DNA of 34,557 nucleotides, taken from contig NZ_JANFAK020000092.1 in the NCBI RefSeq assembly GCF_024721315.2, positions 1 through 34,557 on the forward strand, written 5' to 3'. Made by a program: the position numbers and the translations under genes. Positions 14,817 through 22,492 of the stretch are shown here, in pieces (position 1 is the first letter of the stretch; each line of letters starts with the position of its first letter). The notes under the pieces were generated by a model that saw only the letters and a list, made by a program, of their open reading frames with translations, searched no databases and was not told where the DNA came from. Source of the DNA: Streptomyces sp. Isolate_45. GTDB taxonomy: Bacteria; Actinomycetota; Actinomycetes; Streptomycetales; Streptomycetaceae.

Positions 14817-15311
14817 TCACCCGGCGAAGCATCCGAAGTCTTCGTCGTCACGACTCCGGTAGTCACTCGGTGATTCCTCATTGCCGTTGCCGAAGACCAC
14901 TTGTCCGCCCGCAAGTTGCTCGGGGCGAAAGGTGACGAATCCGGATACCGGATCGTCGGGGGACATATTCGTTCTGAGGGCGTAAGTGGTCCCGGAGCGC
15001 AGCTGGGTGGTCATGGGCAGAAGGGTCGCGAACCCTTCTGGCGTCTCACCGATGGAGATGCGCTTCGAGAGGTTGCCCGGGGTTGCCTTGATGTGCCAAA
15101 TCAGCTCGCCGGGGTCATCCACGGTGGGCTCGGCCGCCCCCGCGTAGAGCCCCAACTCGGCAACACCGTCGTGTGTGGCACCTGGGCAATCACGCCAGCC
15201 GATCACCGGTGTGGAGCTGCCACCACCGACGAAGAGCGGGTTGTACTTGGCCACGCATCCGCTCAGCAGCAACACGAGCCCCGCAGCGATCGCCGCTCTC
15301 CCCCATTTCAT
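14817..15311 (-). CDS. Putative lipoprotein of unknown function
   Basis: A 164-aa protein with a type II signal peptide: Lys/Arg at the start, hydrophobic AAIAAGLVLLL and the lipobox LLSGC with the lipidated Cys at residue 19. The mature part is short and beta-rich looking, with two further Cys (in WRDCPG and the terminal DFGCFAG) that could form a disulfide. It has no catalytic motif I recognise. It is expected to sit on the outer face of the cytoplasmic membrane. GC content is a little lower than the neighbours. It is transcribed in the same direction as the DIP1984-family gene, 243 bp upstream of it, so not obviously in one operon. Confidence 0.8.
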   Translation of the reverse strand: MKWGRAAIAAGLVLLLSGCVAKYNPLFVGGGSSTPVIGWRDCPGATHDGVAELGLYAGAAEPTVDDPGELIWHIKATPGNLSKRISIGETPEGFATLLPMTTQLRSGTTYALRTNMSPDDPVSGFVTFRPEQLAGGQVVFGNGNEESPSDYRSRDDEDFGCFAG

Positions 15312-15540
15312 GCCGGGAGTCTAAGCCCGCGAGCTCCGAGGAAACCTACCCACGGGTACGGGTCACCCGTCCCCCACCGCCGATCCCGCGAGCCACGCCC
15401 CCGTACGTGAGGTCGACCGCACCGGTCGGTGTCGGTGGACACCTGGATGGCGGAGCGCAATGCGGTGGTGCTTCCGCCCCGCGGGCGAATCGCCGGGAGG
15501 GTTCTTGAGCATGATCGTTCCTGCATGATCGCCTCACCAC

Positions 15541-16743
15541 GTGAACACTCGCAGCAAGCTCGCTCTCGCCGGCGCCGTCACCGCCGCCCTCGCCCTGACC
15601 GGGCCCCTCGCCTCCGGTACGGCGTCCGCCTCGGCCCCCGCACCGGAACCCGCGCCGCTGATCCGTGCGGCGGTCCCGGTGCCCGGTCAGTACATCGTGA
15701 CCCTCGACAAGCTCGTGGACCCGGCCAAGGCCGCTCAGAAGCTCGGTCTGAAGCCGACGTTCGTCTACAGCAAGGCACTCAACGGCTTCGCCGTCCCCCT
15801 CACCCCGCTGCAGTTGACGCTCGTACGCAACAGCCTCGGCGTGAAGGCGGTCGAGGAAGACGCGAAGCTCGCCGCCCCCGGGGCCATGACCACCGCCGGC
15901 GTGTCCGCTCCCCGCGGTCCCGCGTCGGCCTGGGGGCTGGACCGGATCGACCAGCGGAACCTGCCTCTCGACGGCAACTTCACCACCGACGGCAATGGCG
16001 CGGGCGTGACCGCGTACATCCTGGACTCCGGCATCGACTACGCGCACACCGAATTCGGCGGGCGCGCCACCTTCGGCTTCGACGCCATTGGCGACGGGAG
16101 GAACGGCCAGGACTGCAACGGGCACGGGACACACGTCGCGGGCACGGTCGCGGGGAAGACGTACGGGGTCGCGAGCAAGGCGAGCCTGGTCAGCGTCCGT
16201 GTCCTGGGCTGCGACGGCAAGGGCACGTACTCCGGGATGATCGCCGGCTTCGACTGGGTCGCGAAGAACGCCACGCAGCCGGCGGTCCTCAACGGCTCGT
16301 TGGGCGGGGACCTGTCGCAGGCCCTGAACAACGCCGCGACGGCCCTCTCCGACTCGGGTGTCCTGCCCGTCCTCGCCGCCGGCAACGACTCGAAGGACGC
16401 CTGTCAGGTCTCCCCCGCCTCCGCCGAGCGGGTGGTCACGGTGGCGGCGACCAACCGGTACGACGAGGAGACGGACTTCTCCAACTGGGGTACTTGCGTC
16501 GAGATCTACGCCCCCGGCGAGGACATCCTCTCCGCCAAGTTCGGCGGCGGCTCCGTCTCCCTGAACGGCACGTCGATGGCCTCCCCGCACGTCGCCGGTA
16601 CCGTCGCCCTCTACAAGCAGGCCCACCCCAAGGCGGACCCGGCCGAGATCGCCGAGTACCTGGGCGACGTGTCCACCAAGGACGTCCTGAGCAAGGTGAG
16701 CAAGAGCAGCCCGAACGAGCTCCTCTTCACCAACGGGCTGTAA
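15541..16743 (+). CDS. Secreted S8 family serine protease (subtilase, proteinase K-like)
   Basis: A 400-aa preproprotein with signal peptide at residues 1-32, an I9 inhibitor/foldase propeptide at about 48-112 (YIVTLDK, then YSKALNGFAVPLTPLQL) and the catalytic subtilase domain at about 125-398. The catalytic triad is visible: Asp162 (ILDSGID), His195 (NGHGTHVAGT), Ser345 (NGTSMASPHVAG), with oxyanion-hole Asn282 (AAGNDS). Several mature-domain cysteines (192, 224, 288, 319) suggest proteinase K-type disulfides. It is an extracellular endopeptidase. The GTG start is forced by an in-frame stop just upstream and lacks a Shine-Dalgarno. The gene stands alone. Confidence 0.92.
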   Translation: MNTRSKLALAGAVTAALALTGPLASGTASASAPAPEPAPLIRAAVPVPGQYIVTLDKLVDPAKAAQKLGLKPTFVYSKALNGFAVPLTPLQLTLVRNSLGVKAVEEDAKLAAPGAMTTAGVSAPRGPASAWGLDRIDQRNLPLDGNFTTDGNGAGVTAYILDSGIDYAHTEFGGRATFGFDAIGDGRNGQDCNGHGTHVAGTVAGKTYGVASKASLVSVRVLGCDGKGTYSGMIAGFDWVAKNATQPAVLNGSLGGDLSQALNNAATALSDSGVLPVLAAGNDSKDACQVSPASAERVVTVAATNRYDEETDFSNWGTCVEIYAPGEDILSAKFGGGSVSLNGTSMASPHVAGTVALYKQAHPKADPAEIAEYLGDVSTKDVLSKVSKSSPNELLFTNGL

Positions 16744-16833
16744 ACCTCGGCGCCACCGGCCCGGTTGCTCGACGACCACGAGCCTGCCAAGAGGGCGCGC
16801 AGGCGCTCCGCCCCGACCGTGATGGTCAATGAA

Positions 16834-16866
16834 AAGGTCCCGACCTCCAAAGGAGGTCGGGACCTT
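16834..16866 (-). terminator. Terminator of the atypical tRNA-Gly gene
   Basis: Perfect 15-bp inverted repeat (16834-16848 with 16852-16866) with a 3-nt loop. On the minus strand the descending arm ends CCTT and is followed by TTC, giving a U-rich tail. It begins 5 nt after the tRNA discriminator base, so it defines a discrete tRNA transcript. It could also terminate the protease mRNA from the other side. Confidence 0.85.
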
Positions 16867-16871
16867 GATCG

Positions 16872-16941
16872 AGCGCTGGGCAGGCCTTGCACCTGCATTC
16901 CCCCACGGGAAGTGGGATGTCTTTCCTTGGACCACCAACGC
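16872..16941 (-). tRNA. Atypical tRNA-Gly (anticodon UCC) with GUGC instead of GTPsiC
   Basis: A 70-nt cloverleaf read on the minus strand. Acceptor stem GCGTTGG/CCAGCGC (7 bp, one G-U) and discriminator U73; U8; D stem GTC/GAC with loop CAAGGAAA keeping A14 and G18-G19; anticodon stem TCCCA/TGGGG with loop CTTCCCG, giving anticodon UCC; 4-nt variable loop; T stem GCAGG/CCTGC with loop TGCAAGG. G1-C72, C2-G71, G3-C70, C35, C36 and U73 are the known bacterial GlyRS identity bases, so it should be charged with glycine. The T loop has G at position 55 and the usual GTTC is GTGC, and base 37 is C; both are unusual. A register shift would give anticodon CCC, also glycine, but with an A-G mismatch. 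CCA is not encoded. Confidence 0.8.
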
Positions 16942-16983
16942 CTGACGCCGCAACCGAAATCCACGGCCGCGAGCTCAAGAGCC

Positions 16984-17011
16984 ACTATACCCCGGGCGGA
17001 GCCGCGGTCGA
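16984..17011 (-). promoter_or_regulatory. Vegetative-type promoter for the atypical tRNA-Gly
   Basis: On the minus strand TCGACC (complement of 17006-17011), 16-bp spacer, TATAGT (complement of 16984-16989), about 43 bp before the mature tRNA 5' end. The -10 is close to consensus and the -35 is partial. Confidence 0.55.
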
Positions 17012-17080
17012 GACGGCCTTCGGTCCGGTGAAGCCCCACTCCCACTGGTCGAGGAGCCCCGCCGGTACGCGGGTCGCGGT

Positions 17081-17716
17081 TCAGGTGCCGACGGGCTTGT
17101 ACGTGAAGCCGGTCAGCGGTGCGAGGACCTTCCAGTCGAGCGCCTCGTAGAGCGCTCGGCCCGGTACGGTCGCGCCCAGGATGCCGGTGGCCACACCGTG
17201 CTCGACGGCCGCGTTGGTGAGTGCGCCCATCACGACCGTCCCGAGGCCGCGGCGCCGGTGCGCCTCCTCGGTGATGATCTGGTCGAAGACGCAGGCTGCG
17301 CCTGTCAGTCCGATCCGACCGCCCGCGGCGAGCGCGCCGTCGGCGGCCAGGATGCGCACGCTCATCACCTCGTCGACGGTCGCGGTGGTGACCGTGTAGC
17401 CGTCAGGCGCGCGCACGGCGGACGCACGCAGGTCGACGGCCATCAGGAAGCCGGGATCCGTCGGCTCCCACTCGGGTGAGAACCACGGCTCCATGGCGTT
17501 CGGTTCCAGAAAGGCCTTGACGCAGGTGGTCGGTTGGGTGATCGCGCCGACGAGCCCGAGGACGGTCTCGGCATCGGCGTCGTCGAGCAGGACGTGACGG
17601 ACCGCTTGGGCGGGCAGCCCGACCTGGATGCTCAGCCCCCAGGGCGCGCCCACCGGCTTGGGCGTCCGCCGCGAGACGGTCCATCCGTCGACCCACGCGC
17701 GCGCGATCTCCCACAT
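17081..17716 (-). CDS. GNAT-family N-acetyltransferase
   Basis: A 211-aa protein whose C-terminal half is a GNAT fold: motif A is seen as HRRRGLGTVVMGALTNAAVE (R-x-x-G-x-G acetyl-CoA pyrophosphate loop), followed by GILGATVPGRALYEALDWKV matching motif B. The N-terminal half (WVDGWTVSRRTPKPVG, then LLDDADAETVLGLVGAI) resembles the degenerate first half of double-GNAT proteins. Substrate unknown. The start ATG 17716 has GGAGGGG 8 nt upstream; the longer frame from 17767 includes the leader. The gene ends about 140 bp upstream of the atypical tRNA-Gly on the same strand. That is notable because some GNAT-fold enzymes use aminoacyl-tRNA, but no Fem-type motif is seen. Confidence 0.82.
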   Translation of the reverse strand: MWEIARAWVDGWTVSRRTPKPVGAPWGLSIQVGLPAQAVRHVLLDDADAETVLGLVGAITQPTTCVKAFLEPNAMEPWFSPEWEPTDPGFLMAVDLRASAVRAPDGYTVTTATVDEVMSVRILAADGALAAGGRIGLTGAACVFDQIITEEAHRRRGLGTVVMGALTNAAVEHGVATGILGATVPGRALYEALDWKVLAPLTGFTYKPVGT

Positions 17717-17861
17717 GCGAGCACCCCTCCAAGTAATGACCGACATTCGATCTGGGATATTACACAAGTGGGGTGACAGGGGCCGCTGACCATCATCGGC
17801 CCCCGCGTGCCCGCCGTACTCGACGTGGGGTGGGGCGACCTCGGTCCGCGCCTGCGAACCC

Positions 17862-18785
17862 TTACGCGGACGGACGGGCGGGATCGTCCACCGGGCAGGC
17901 GTCGGGAAGCGCCTGGGCGCCGGCGAACAGCTGCGCGAAGGCCGCTGCCGCGCCGGTCAGCGGGACCCTGGAGAACAACGCGAGCGGGCGGTGCCACGAG
18001 GGGTCGAGGGAGAGCAGGGCGCAGTCCTCGCCGACCGCCCCTCGGACCATGTGGGCGGGGGCCACGACGATGCCCACCCCGGCGGCCGCCATCCGTACCG
18101 CCGTGGAGGTGTGTTCCGTGCGCATCACCGTGCGCGGCGCGTATCCGACCGCCCCGCAGGCCCGGTCGATCACCAACTGCCCGTCGACCACCGGTTCCAT
18201 GGCGCAGCGGATCCAGTCGCGGTCCGCCAGCTCGGCGAGGCCCACCGCGCCCCGCCCGGCGAGCGGGTCGTCGAACGGGACGACGAGGACCAGCTCCTCC
18301 CGGCCGATCCGCCGCAGCGGGCCCGGCCACCTCGCGGGCTCGGGACCGACGGCGACGTCCGCGACGCCCCGCTCCAGCTGTTCCTCCAACGCCTCGGTGG
18401 AGCCGTACTCGCTCAGCACCAGGGCGACCCCCGGGTGCAGGGTCCGCCACCGGGCGGCGATGCCCGGCAGCACGCCGACGGCCAACGCGTGGACGGTGGC
18501 GATGTGGAGTTCGCCGCCGGCCACGCCGGCGGCCGCGCGGGCGGCCCGTTCCGCCTGGCGGGCGCTGCGGACTGCGAGCTGGGCGTGCGGGAGGAAGGCG
18601 CGGCCCATCGGGGTGAGCCGCACCCCGCGCGTCATGCGCTCCAGGAGCGCGCCGCCCACGCTCTTCTCCAACGCCTTGACCTGGTGGGACAGGGCGGGCT
18701 GGGTGACGTGCAGGGAGTCGGCGGCCCGGGTGAAGGACGACTCCTCCACGACGGCGAGGAAGTACTCCATCTGGCGCAGGCTCAT
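17862..18785 (-). CDS. LysR-family transcriptional regulator
   Basis: A 307-aa LysR-type regulator. The N-terminal winged helix-turn-helix is classical (LRQMEYFLAVVEESSFTRAA, then LHVTQPALSHQVKALEKSVG). The rest is a periplasmic-binding-protein-like effector domain. Such regulators bind a T-N11-A box and usually control the divergent gene, here the dihydrolipoamide dehydrogenase-like flavoprotein 95 bp away. ATG 18785 is chosen over a TTG at 18794 because LysR proteins start just before the first helix; there is no convincing Shine-Dalgarno. The effector is unknown. Confidence 0.9.
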   Translation of the reverse strand: MSLRQMEYFLAVVEESSFTRAADSLHVTQPALSHQVKALEKSVGGALLERMTRGVRLTPMGRAFLPHAQLAVRSARQAERAARAAAGVAGGELHIATVHALAVGVLPGIAARWRTLHPGVALVLSEYGSTEALEEQLERGVADVAVGPEPARWPGPLRRIGREELVLVVPFDDPLAGRGAVGLAELADRDWIRCAMEPVVDGQLVIDRACGAVGYAPRTVMRTEHTSTAVRMAAAGVGIVVAPAHMVRGAVGEDCALLSLDPSWHRPLALFSRVPLTGAAAAFAQLFAGAQALPDACPVDDPARPSA

Positions 18786-18806
18786 GATCGGCAAGTCTAG
18801 AGAACC

Positions 18807-18825
18807 CCATAGAGAGCCTGTATGG
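18807..18825. promoter_or_regulatory. LysR-type operator (T-N11-A palindrome)
   Basis: CCATA (18807-18811) and TATGG (18821-18825) form a perfect 5-bp inverted repeat around a 9-bp centre and contain T18810-N11-A18822, the LysR box pattern. It lies between the divergent lysR and flavoprotein genes, 22 bp before the lysR start codon. Confidence 0.6.
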
Positions 18826-18880
18826 AGTCCAGAAGATCATTGCCTTGGACTCCGTCCAACGGCTGCCACAGGCTTGGCAC

Positions 18881-20290
18881 ATGACCAACGACAACAGCGT
18901 GGACGTGATCGTGATCGGCGGCGGGACCGGTGGCTACAGCACCGCCCTGCGCGCCTCCGCCCTCGGACTGACCGTCCTGCTCGCCGAACGCGACAAGGTC
19001 GGCGGGACCTGCCTGCACCGCGGCTGCATCCCGAGCAAGGCGATGCTGCACGCGGCCGAACTCGTCGACGGGATAGCCGAGGCGCGGGAGCGCTGGGGCG
19101 TTCGGGCGCACGTGGAGGCGGTCGACTGGCAGGCGCTGACCGCGACGCGGGACGACATCGTCGGGCGCAACCACAAGGGTGTGGAGGGGCATCTGGAGCA
19201 CGCCGGTGTGAGGGTGGTGCGCTGCGGGGTGCGGCTGACCGGGCCGCGGTCCGTACGGGCCGACGACGGGCGGGAGTTCACCGCCACCCGGGGCATCGTC
19301 CTCGCCACCGGCTCGCGACCGCGCACGCTGCCCGGACTGGAGCCCGACGGGCGGACGGTCGTCACCAGCGACGACGCGCTGTTCGCCCCCGGGCTGCCGG
19401 CCTCGGTCCTGGTCCTGGGCGGGGGTGCGATCGGCGTGGAGTACGCCTCCTTCCACCGGTCGATGGGCGCCGAGGTGACCCTCGTGGAGGCCGCCGATCG
19501 GCTGGTCCCGCTGGAGGACATGGACGTGTCCCGACACCTGGTGCGGGGCCTGAAGAAGCGGGGCATCGACGTACAGACGGGTGCCCGGTTGGAGGGCGCG
19601 GAGGTGTCCGACGGACGCGTGCGGGCCACCGTACGGACCGCCCGCGGGGAGCTTCGCGAGTTGTGGGCGGAGCGGCTGCTGGTGGCGGTGGGCCGGATCC
19701 CGGTCACCGACGGGCTCGGCCTGGAGGCGGCCGGACTGACCACCGACGGGAGGGGCTTCGTGGCGCCGGCCGACTGGTCGCGGCTGGAGACCGCGGTCCC
19801 GGGCATCCACGTGGTCGGCGACCTGCTGCCGCCGCCGTCCTTGGGGTTGGCCCACGCCTCCTTCGCGGAGGGCCTGCTGGTGGCGGAGACCCTGGCCGGG
19901 GTCGCGGGCGTACCGGTGGACTACGCGGCGGTGCCGCGGGTCACGTACTCGTCGCCGCAGACCGCCGCCGTCGGACTGACGGAGGCGCAGGCGCGCGAGG
20001 CGTCGTACGACGTGGTGGTCAACACGATGCCGCTCACCGCGGTCGCCAAGGGAATGGTGCACGGGCAGGGCGGCATGGTGAAGGTGGTCGCGGAGCGCGG
20101 CGGACGGGTGCTGGGCGTGCACCTGGTCGGCCCGCACGTGTCGGAGATGATCTCGGAGAGTCAGCTGATCGTGGGCTGGGAGGCGGAGCCGGCGGACGTG
20201 GCACGCCACGTCCACGCCCATCCGACCCTTTCGGAGGCGGTCGGGGAGGCGTTCCTCAGCCTGGCGGGCCGAGGCCTCCACCAGCAGTAG
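18881..20290 (+). CDS. Dihydrolipoamide dehydrogenase-family flavoprotein
   Basis: A 469-aa pyridine nucleotide-disulfide oxidoreductase. Seen: FAD-binding VIVIGGGTGGYSTALRA at the N-terminus, the redox-active disulfide GGTCLHRGCIPSK (Cys44 and Cys49), the NAD-binding VLVLGGGAIGVEYASF, the second FAD contact IHVVGDL, and the C-terminal base motif HVHAHPTLSEAVGEA (His-Pro-Thr-x-x-Glu). This is the Lpd pattern: it re-oxidises dihydrolipoyl groups of 2-oxoacid dehydrogenase or glycine-cleavage complexes with NAD. No complex subunits are nearby and a LysR gene is divergent, so it is probably an inducible paralogue of the housekeeping enzyme. ATG 18881 is chosen over an upstream TTG at 18845; both lack a good Shine-Dalgarno. 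Confidence 0.85.
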   Translation: MTNDNSVDVIVIGGGTGGYSTALRASALGLTVLLAERDKVGGTCLHRGCIPSKAMLHAAELVDGIAEARERWGVRAHVEAVDWQALTATRDDIVGRNHKGVEGHLEHAGVRVVRCGVRLTGPRSVRADDGREFTATRGIVLATGSRPRTLPGLEPDGRTVVTSDDALFAPGLPASVLVLGGGAIGVEYASFHRSMGAEVTLVEAADRLVPLEDMDVSRHLVRGLKKRGIDVQTGARLEGAEVSDGRVRATVRTARGELRELWAERLLVAVGRIPVTDGLGLEAAGLTTDGRGFVAPADWSRLETAVPGIHVVGDLLPPPSLGLAHASFAEGLLVAETLAGVAGVPVDYAAVPRVTYSSPQTAAVGLTEAQAREASYDVVVNTMPLTAVAKGMVHGQGGMVKVVAERGGRVLGVHLVGPHVSEMISESQLIVGWEAEPADVARHVHAHPTLSEAVGEAFLSLAGRGLHQQ

Positions 20291-20361
20291 CCCCGGTCGC
20301 CTGCCCGCGGCCCCTCCGGCGCCGCGCCGGACCGGCTCCGCGCCACCGAACGCGTTCACGT

Positions 20362-20401
20362 CGAGGTCGTGGCGGCCGTCCGGTCGGTCGCCACGACCTC
20401 G
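20362..20401. terminator. Bidirectional hairpin between flavoprotein and chitinase genes
   Basis: Perfect 13-bp inverted repeat, CGAGGTCGTGGCG at 20362-20374 and complement at 20389-20401, loop 14 nt, between two convergent genes. No U tract. Confidence 0.7.
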
Positions 20402-20412
20402 TGCGTCAGGCT

Positions 20413-20459
20413 GGGCGGGAGGTCGGCTGAGGGGTCGGGTGAGGGGTCGGCTGGGAGGT
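20413..20459. repeat. Imperfect GGTCGG(C/G)TGAG tandem repeat
   Basis: Three to four imperfect copies of an 11-12-mer (GGTCGGCTGAG, GGTCGGGTGAG, GGTCGGCTGGG) immediately downstream of the chitinase stop. Its role is unclear; it could be part of the termination or 3' stability region. Confidence 0.5.
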
Positions 20460-22156
20460 CAACGGCCCTGGAGGGACTTGACGTTGTCGCCGAAGGTCCA
20501 GCCCTTCGAGCCGTCCCAGTTGACCGACCACGTCATGAGCCCCTTCAGCGCACCGCCGAAGGCGTTCCACGACTGGCCGACCAGGCTCGGAGCCATGTGG
20601 CCGCCGCCCGCGCCGGGTTGGGCGGGCAGGCCGGGCACCTGCTTGTCGTAGGGCACCTTGATGGTGGTCCCCTGAATCGTCAGGCCGTTGTTCAGACACG
20701 TGGTCTGCGCCGTGAAGCCCTGCACCGTCCCGGCCTGGTGGGAGTCGCCGGAGCAGCCGTACATGCTGCCGTTGTAGTACTGCATGTTGAGCCACCACAG
20801 CCGCCCGTTGTCGGCGTACTTCTTGATGATCGGCAGGTAGGAACCCCAGATCGACCCGTAGGTGACGCTTCCCCCGGTGACGTACGCCGTCTCGGGAGCC
20901 ATCGTGAGACCGAAGCCCGCGGGCATCTGGGCCAATACTCCGTCGATGATGCGCACCAGGTTGGCCTGCGAGGCGGACAGGGTGTTGATGTTGCCGCTGC
21001 CCGTGAGGCCGGTCTCGATGTCGATGTCGATCCCGTCGAAGTTGTACTTCTTCAGGATCGGGACGACGGTCGCCACGAACCGGTCGGCGACGGTGCTGGA
21101 ACTCAGGTCGATGCCCGCGGCGGCGCCTCCGATCGACATCAGGATCGTCGCTCCGGCCGCCTTGGCCCGGCACATTTCGGCGGGGGTGGCGACCTTGACG
21201 CCGGTGTCCATGCCGTCCTGCCACAGGACGGTGCCGTCCGAAAGGATCACGGGGAAGGCCGCGTTGAGCACGTTGTAGCCGTGCGCGGAGATCCGGCTGT
21301 CCGTGATGGGGATCCAACCCATGCCGGGGTGGACGCCGTTCGAGGCACCGTCCCAGTTCTCCCAGTACCCCTGCAGGACCTTGCCGGAAGGCTTGGGCTT
21401 CGTGGGGCAGGACTCGCCGGGCGGAGGGGTGGTGGGGGTGGGGGTGGGGGTTGGCGTGGGGGTAGACGTCGGCGTCGCGGTGGGCGTGGGCGTGGGCGTG
21501 GGCGTGGGCGTGGGCGTGGGCGTCGGGGTGCTGCCGCCGGGTCCGGCGAGTGACACGTCGTCCGCGTGGTAGGAGGGCTGCCCGTACCAGCCGTGCAGGT
21601 ACACGGTCACCGAGGTGGTGCTCGGGCCGGTGGTGAAGCCGACGCTGAGCCGGCTGTACGACGGGCTGTTCGGAGTCCAGGTGGAACCGGCGCCGGTGAC
21701 ACCGGTGCCGGTGGCGCCCAGGTGGACGTAGCTGCCCTGGACGTAGGCGCTCAGCGTGTACGAGGAGTTGGGCTGCACGCTCACGGTCTGGCTGCACCGG
21801 GCCGTGTCGGAGACCGTCGGGGAGGCCTTGAGCGCGGCGGAGCCGGAGTGCACCGGGCCGGCGACGACAGCACCGGAACCGCCGGAGCAGGTCCAGTCCG
21901 AAAGGCCTTTCTCAAAGCCGGAGTTGGCCACCGGCTCGGCGGTGACGGCTCCGGCCGGGCCGGTGCCGGACACGGCGACGCCGGCGCCGATGACGGCGGC
22001 GACGCTCACCCCGGCCAGCGAACGCACGAAGGCGGACGCTCCGCGACCGGCGCGGCCGGTGGTCCGGTACGACCGGCCGGCGTCTCCGCGACCGGGTTCC
22101 CGAGGAGGGTGGGCATCGCAGGTGGGACGTGAAGTGCGCGAGCTCCGACGGAACAT
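20459..22156 (-). CDS. Secreted GH18 chitinase with N-terminal carbohydrate-binding domain
   Basis: A 565-aa extracellular chitinase. Order: a long twin-Arg-containing signal region (hydrophobic core about 47-66, cleavage near AGA at 68-70), a jelly-roll carbohydrate-binding module at about 72-205 (ANSGFEKGLSDWTC, HADDVSLAG), a Thr-Pro linker at about 209-246, and a GH18 catalytic domain at about 258-565. The active-site motif is FDGIDIDIE (373-381) with catalytic Glu381 and the assisting Asp379; SIGG at 341-344 is the second conserved strand. It hydrolyses chitin with retention through substrate-assisted catalysis. The ATG 22156 follows AAGGGAG. A DasR-box-like operator and vegetative promoter are visible upstream. 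Confidence 0.93.
   Translation of the reverse strand: MFRRSSRTSRPTCDAHPPREPGRGDAGRSYRTTGRAGRGASAFVRSLAGVSVAAVIGAGVAVSGTGPAGAVTAEPVANSGFEKGLSDWTCSGGSGAVVAGPVHSGSAALKASPTVSDTARCSQTVSVQPNSSYTLSAYVQGSYVHLGATGTGVTGAGSTWTPNSPSYSRLSVGFTTGPSTTSVTVYLHGWYGQPSYHADDVSLAGPGGSTPTPTPTPTPTPTPTPTATPTSTPTPTPTPTPTTPPPGESCPTKPKPSGKVLQGYWENWDGASNGVHPGMGWIPITDSRISAHGYNVLNAAFPVILSDGTVLWQDGMDTGVKVATPAEMCRAKAAGATILMSIGGAAAGIDLSSSTVADRFVATVVPILKKYNFDGIDIDIETGLTGSGNINTLSASQANLVRIIDGVLAQMPAGFGLTMAPETAYVTGGSVTYGSIWGSYLPIIKKYADNGRLWWLNMQYYNGSMYGCSGDSHQAGTVQGFTAQTTCLNNGLTIQGTTIKVPYDKQVPGLPAQPGAGGGHMAPSLVGQSWNAFGGALKGLMTWSVNWDGSKGWTFGDNVKSLQGR
21481..21522. repeat. Seven perfect TGGGCG hexamer repeats in the chitinase linker
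   Basis: 42 bp made of seven exact TGGGCG units, flanked by degenerate copies out to about 21425 and 21535. It encodes the Thr-Pro linker on the minus strand. Six-base units preserve the frame, so copy-number change would only alter linker length. Confidence 0.9.
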
Positions 22157-22259
22157 GGAGTGCTCCCTTCCCGCTGGACGTCATGGACATGACCTACGCG
22201 TGGGGGCGCGACGCCCGGCTCCGGGTGAGGTGGGGACAGGTGGGGCTGTGCCGGTCCGG

Positions 22260-22301
22260 ATCGTATGGGGGGCGGAAGGGTCGGTCAATAGGTATGGACC
22301 A
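22260..22301 (-). promoter_or_regulatory. Chitinase promoter with DasR-box-like operator
   Basis: On the minus strand TGGTCCATACCT (complement of 22290-22301) differs at one base from TGGTCCAGACCT, the 12-bp repeat known from Streptomyces chitinase promoters and DasR sites. One base later comes -35 TTGACC (22288-22283), a 17-bp spacer and -10 TACGAT (22265-22260). The predicted start is near 22253, about 97 nt before the chitinase ATG. This fits repression by DasR and induction by N-acetylglucosamine or chitin products. Confidence 0.75.
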
Positions 22302-22492
22302 ATGCCGAGGTGGGGCGTCGGGGCGTCCGCTCCCGACCCGGTCCCGCCCACGAAGTGTTCCCCGGCCGTCGAACACGCGGGGCCCGCCTTCCGACCGTTC
22401 GGGTGAGGCTGGGCCGGGCGCCCGCCGGGTAGCCACCAGTCACGCGAACCCCAACGCGCTGCACCACACACCGCACACCACAGGGAGACTCC
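22302..22492. other. Intergenic region upstream of the methyltransferase gene
   Basis: The 22157-22492 gap between the divergent chitinase and methyltransferase genes is 336 bp. The chitinase side holds the promoter described separately. This remaining part contains no convincing gene, hairpin or repeat; the methyltransferase promoter must lie here, but I cannot place it. Confidence 0.5.

Noticed and set aside
17773..20430. 885-codon plus-strand frame spanning the lysR and lpd-like genes
   Set aside because: It runs antisense to lysR and out of frame with the flavoprotein, without any motif.
21481..21522. CRISPR-like repeat array
   Set aside because: Units are 6 bp, contiguous, without spacers, and lie within a coding linker.
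20369..21553. Plus-strand frame ending in Gly-Val repeats opposite the chitinase
   Set aside because: The Gly-Val run is just the reverse reading of the Thr-Pro linker repeat.
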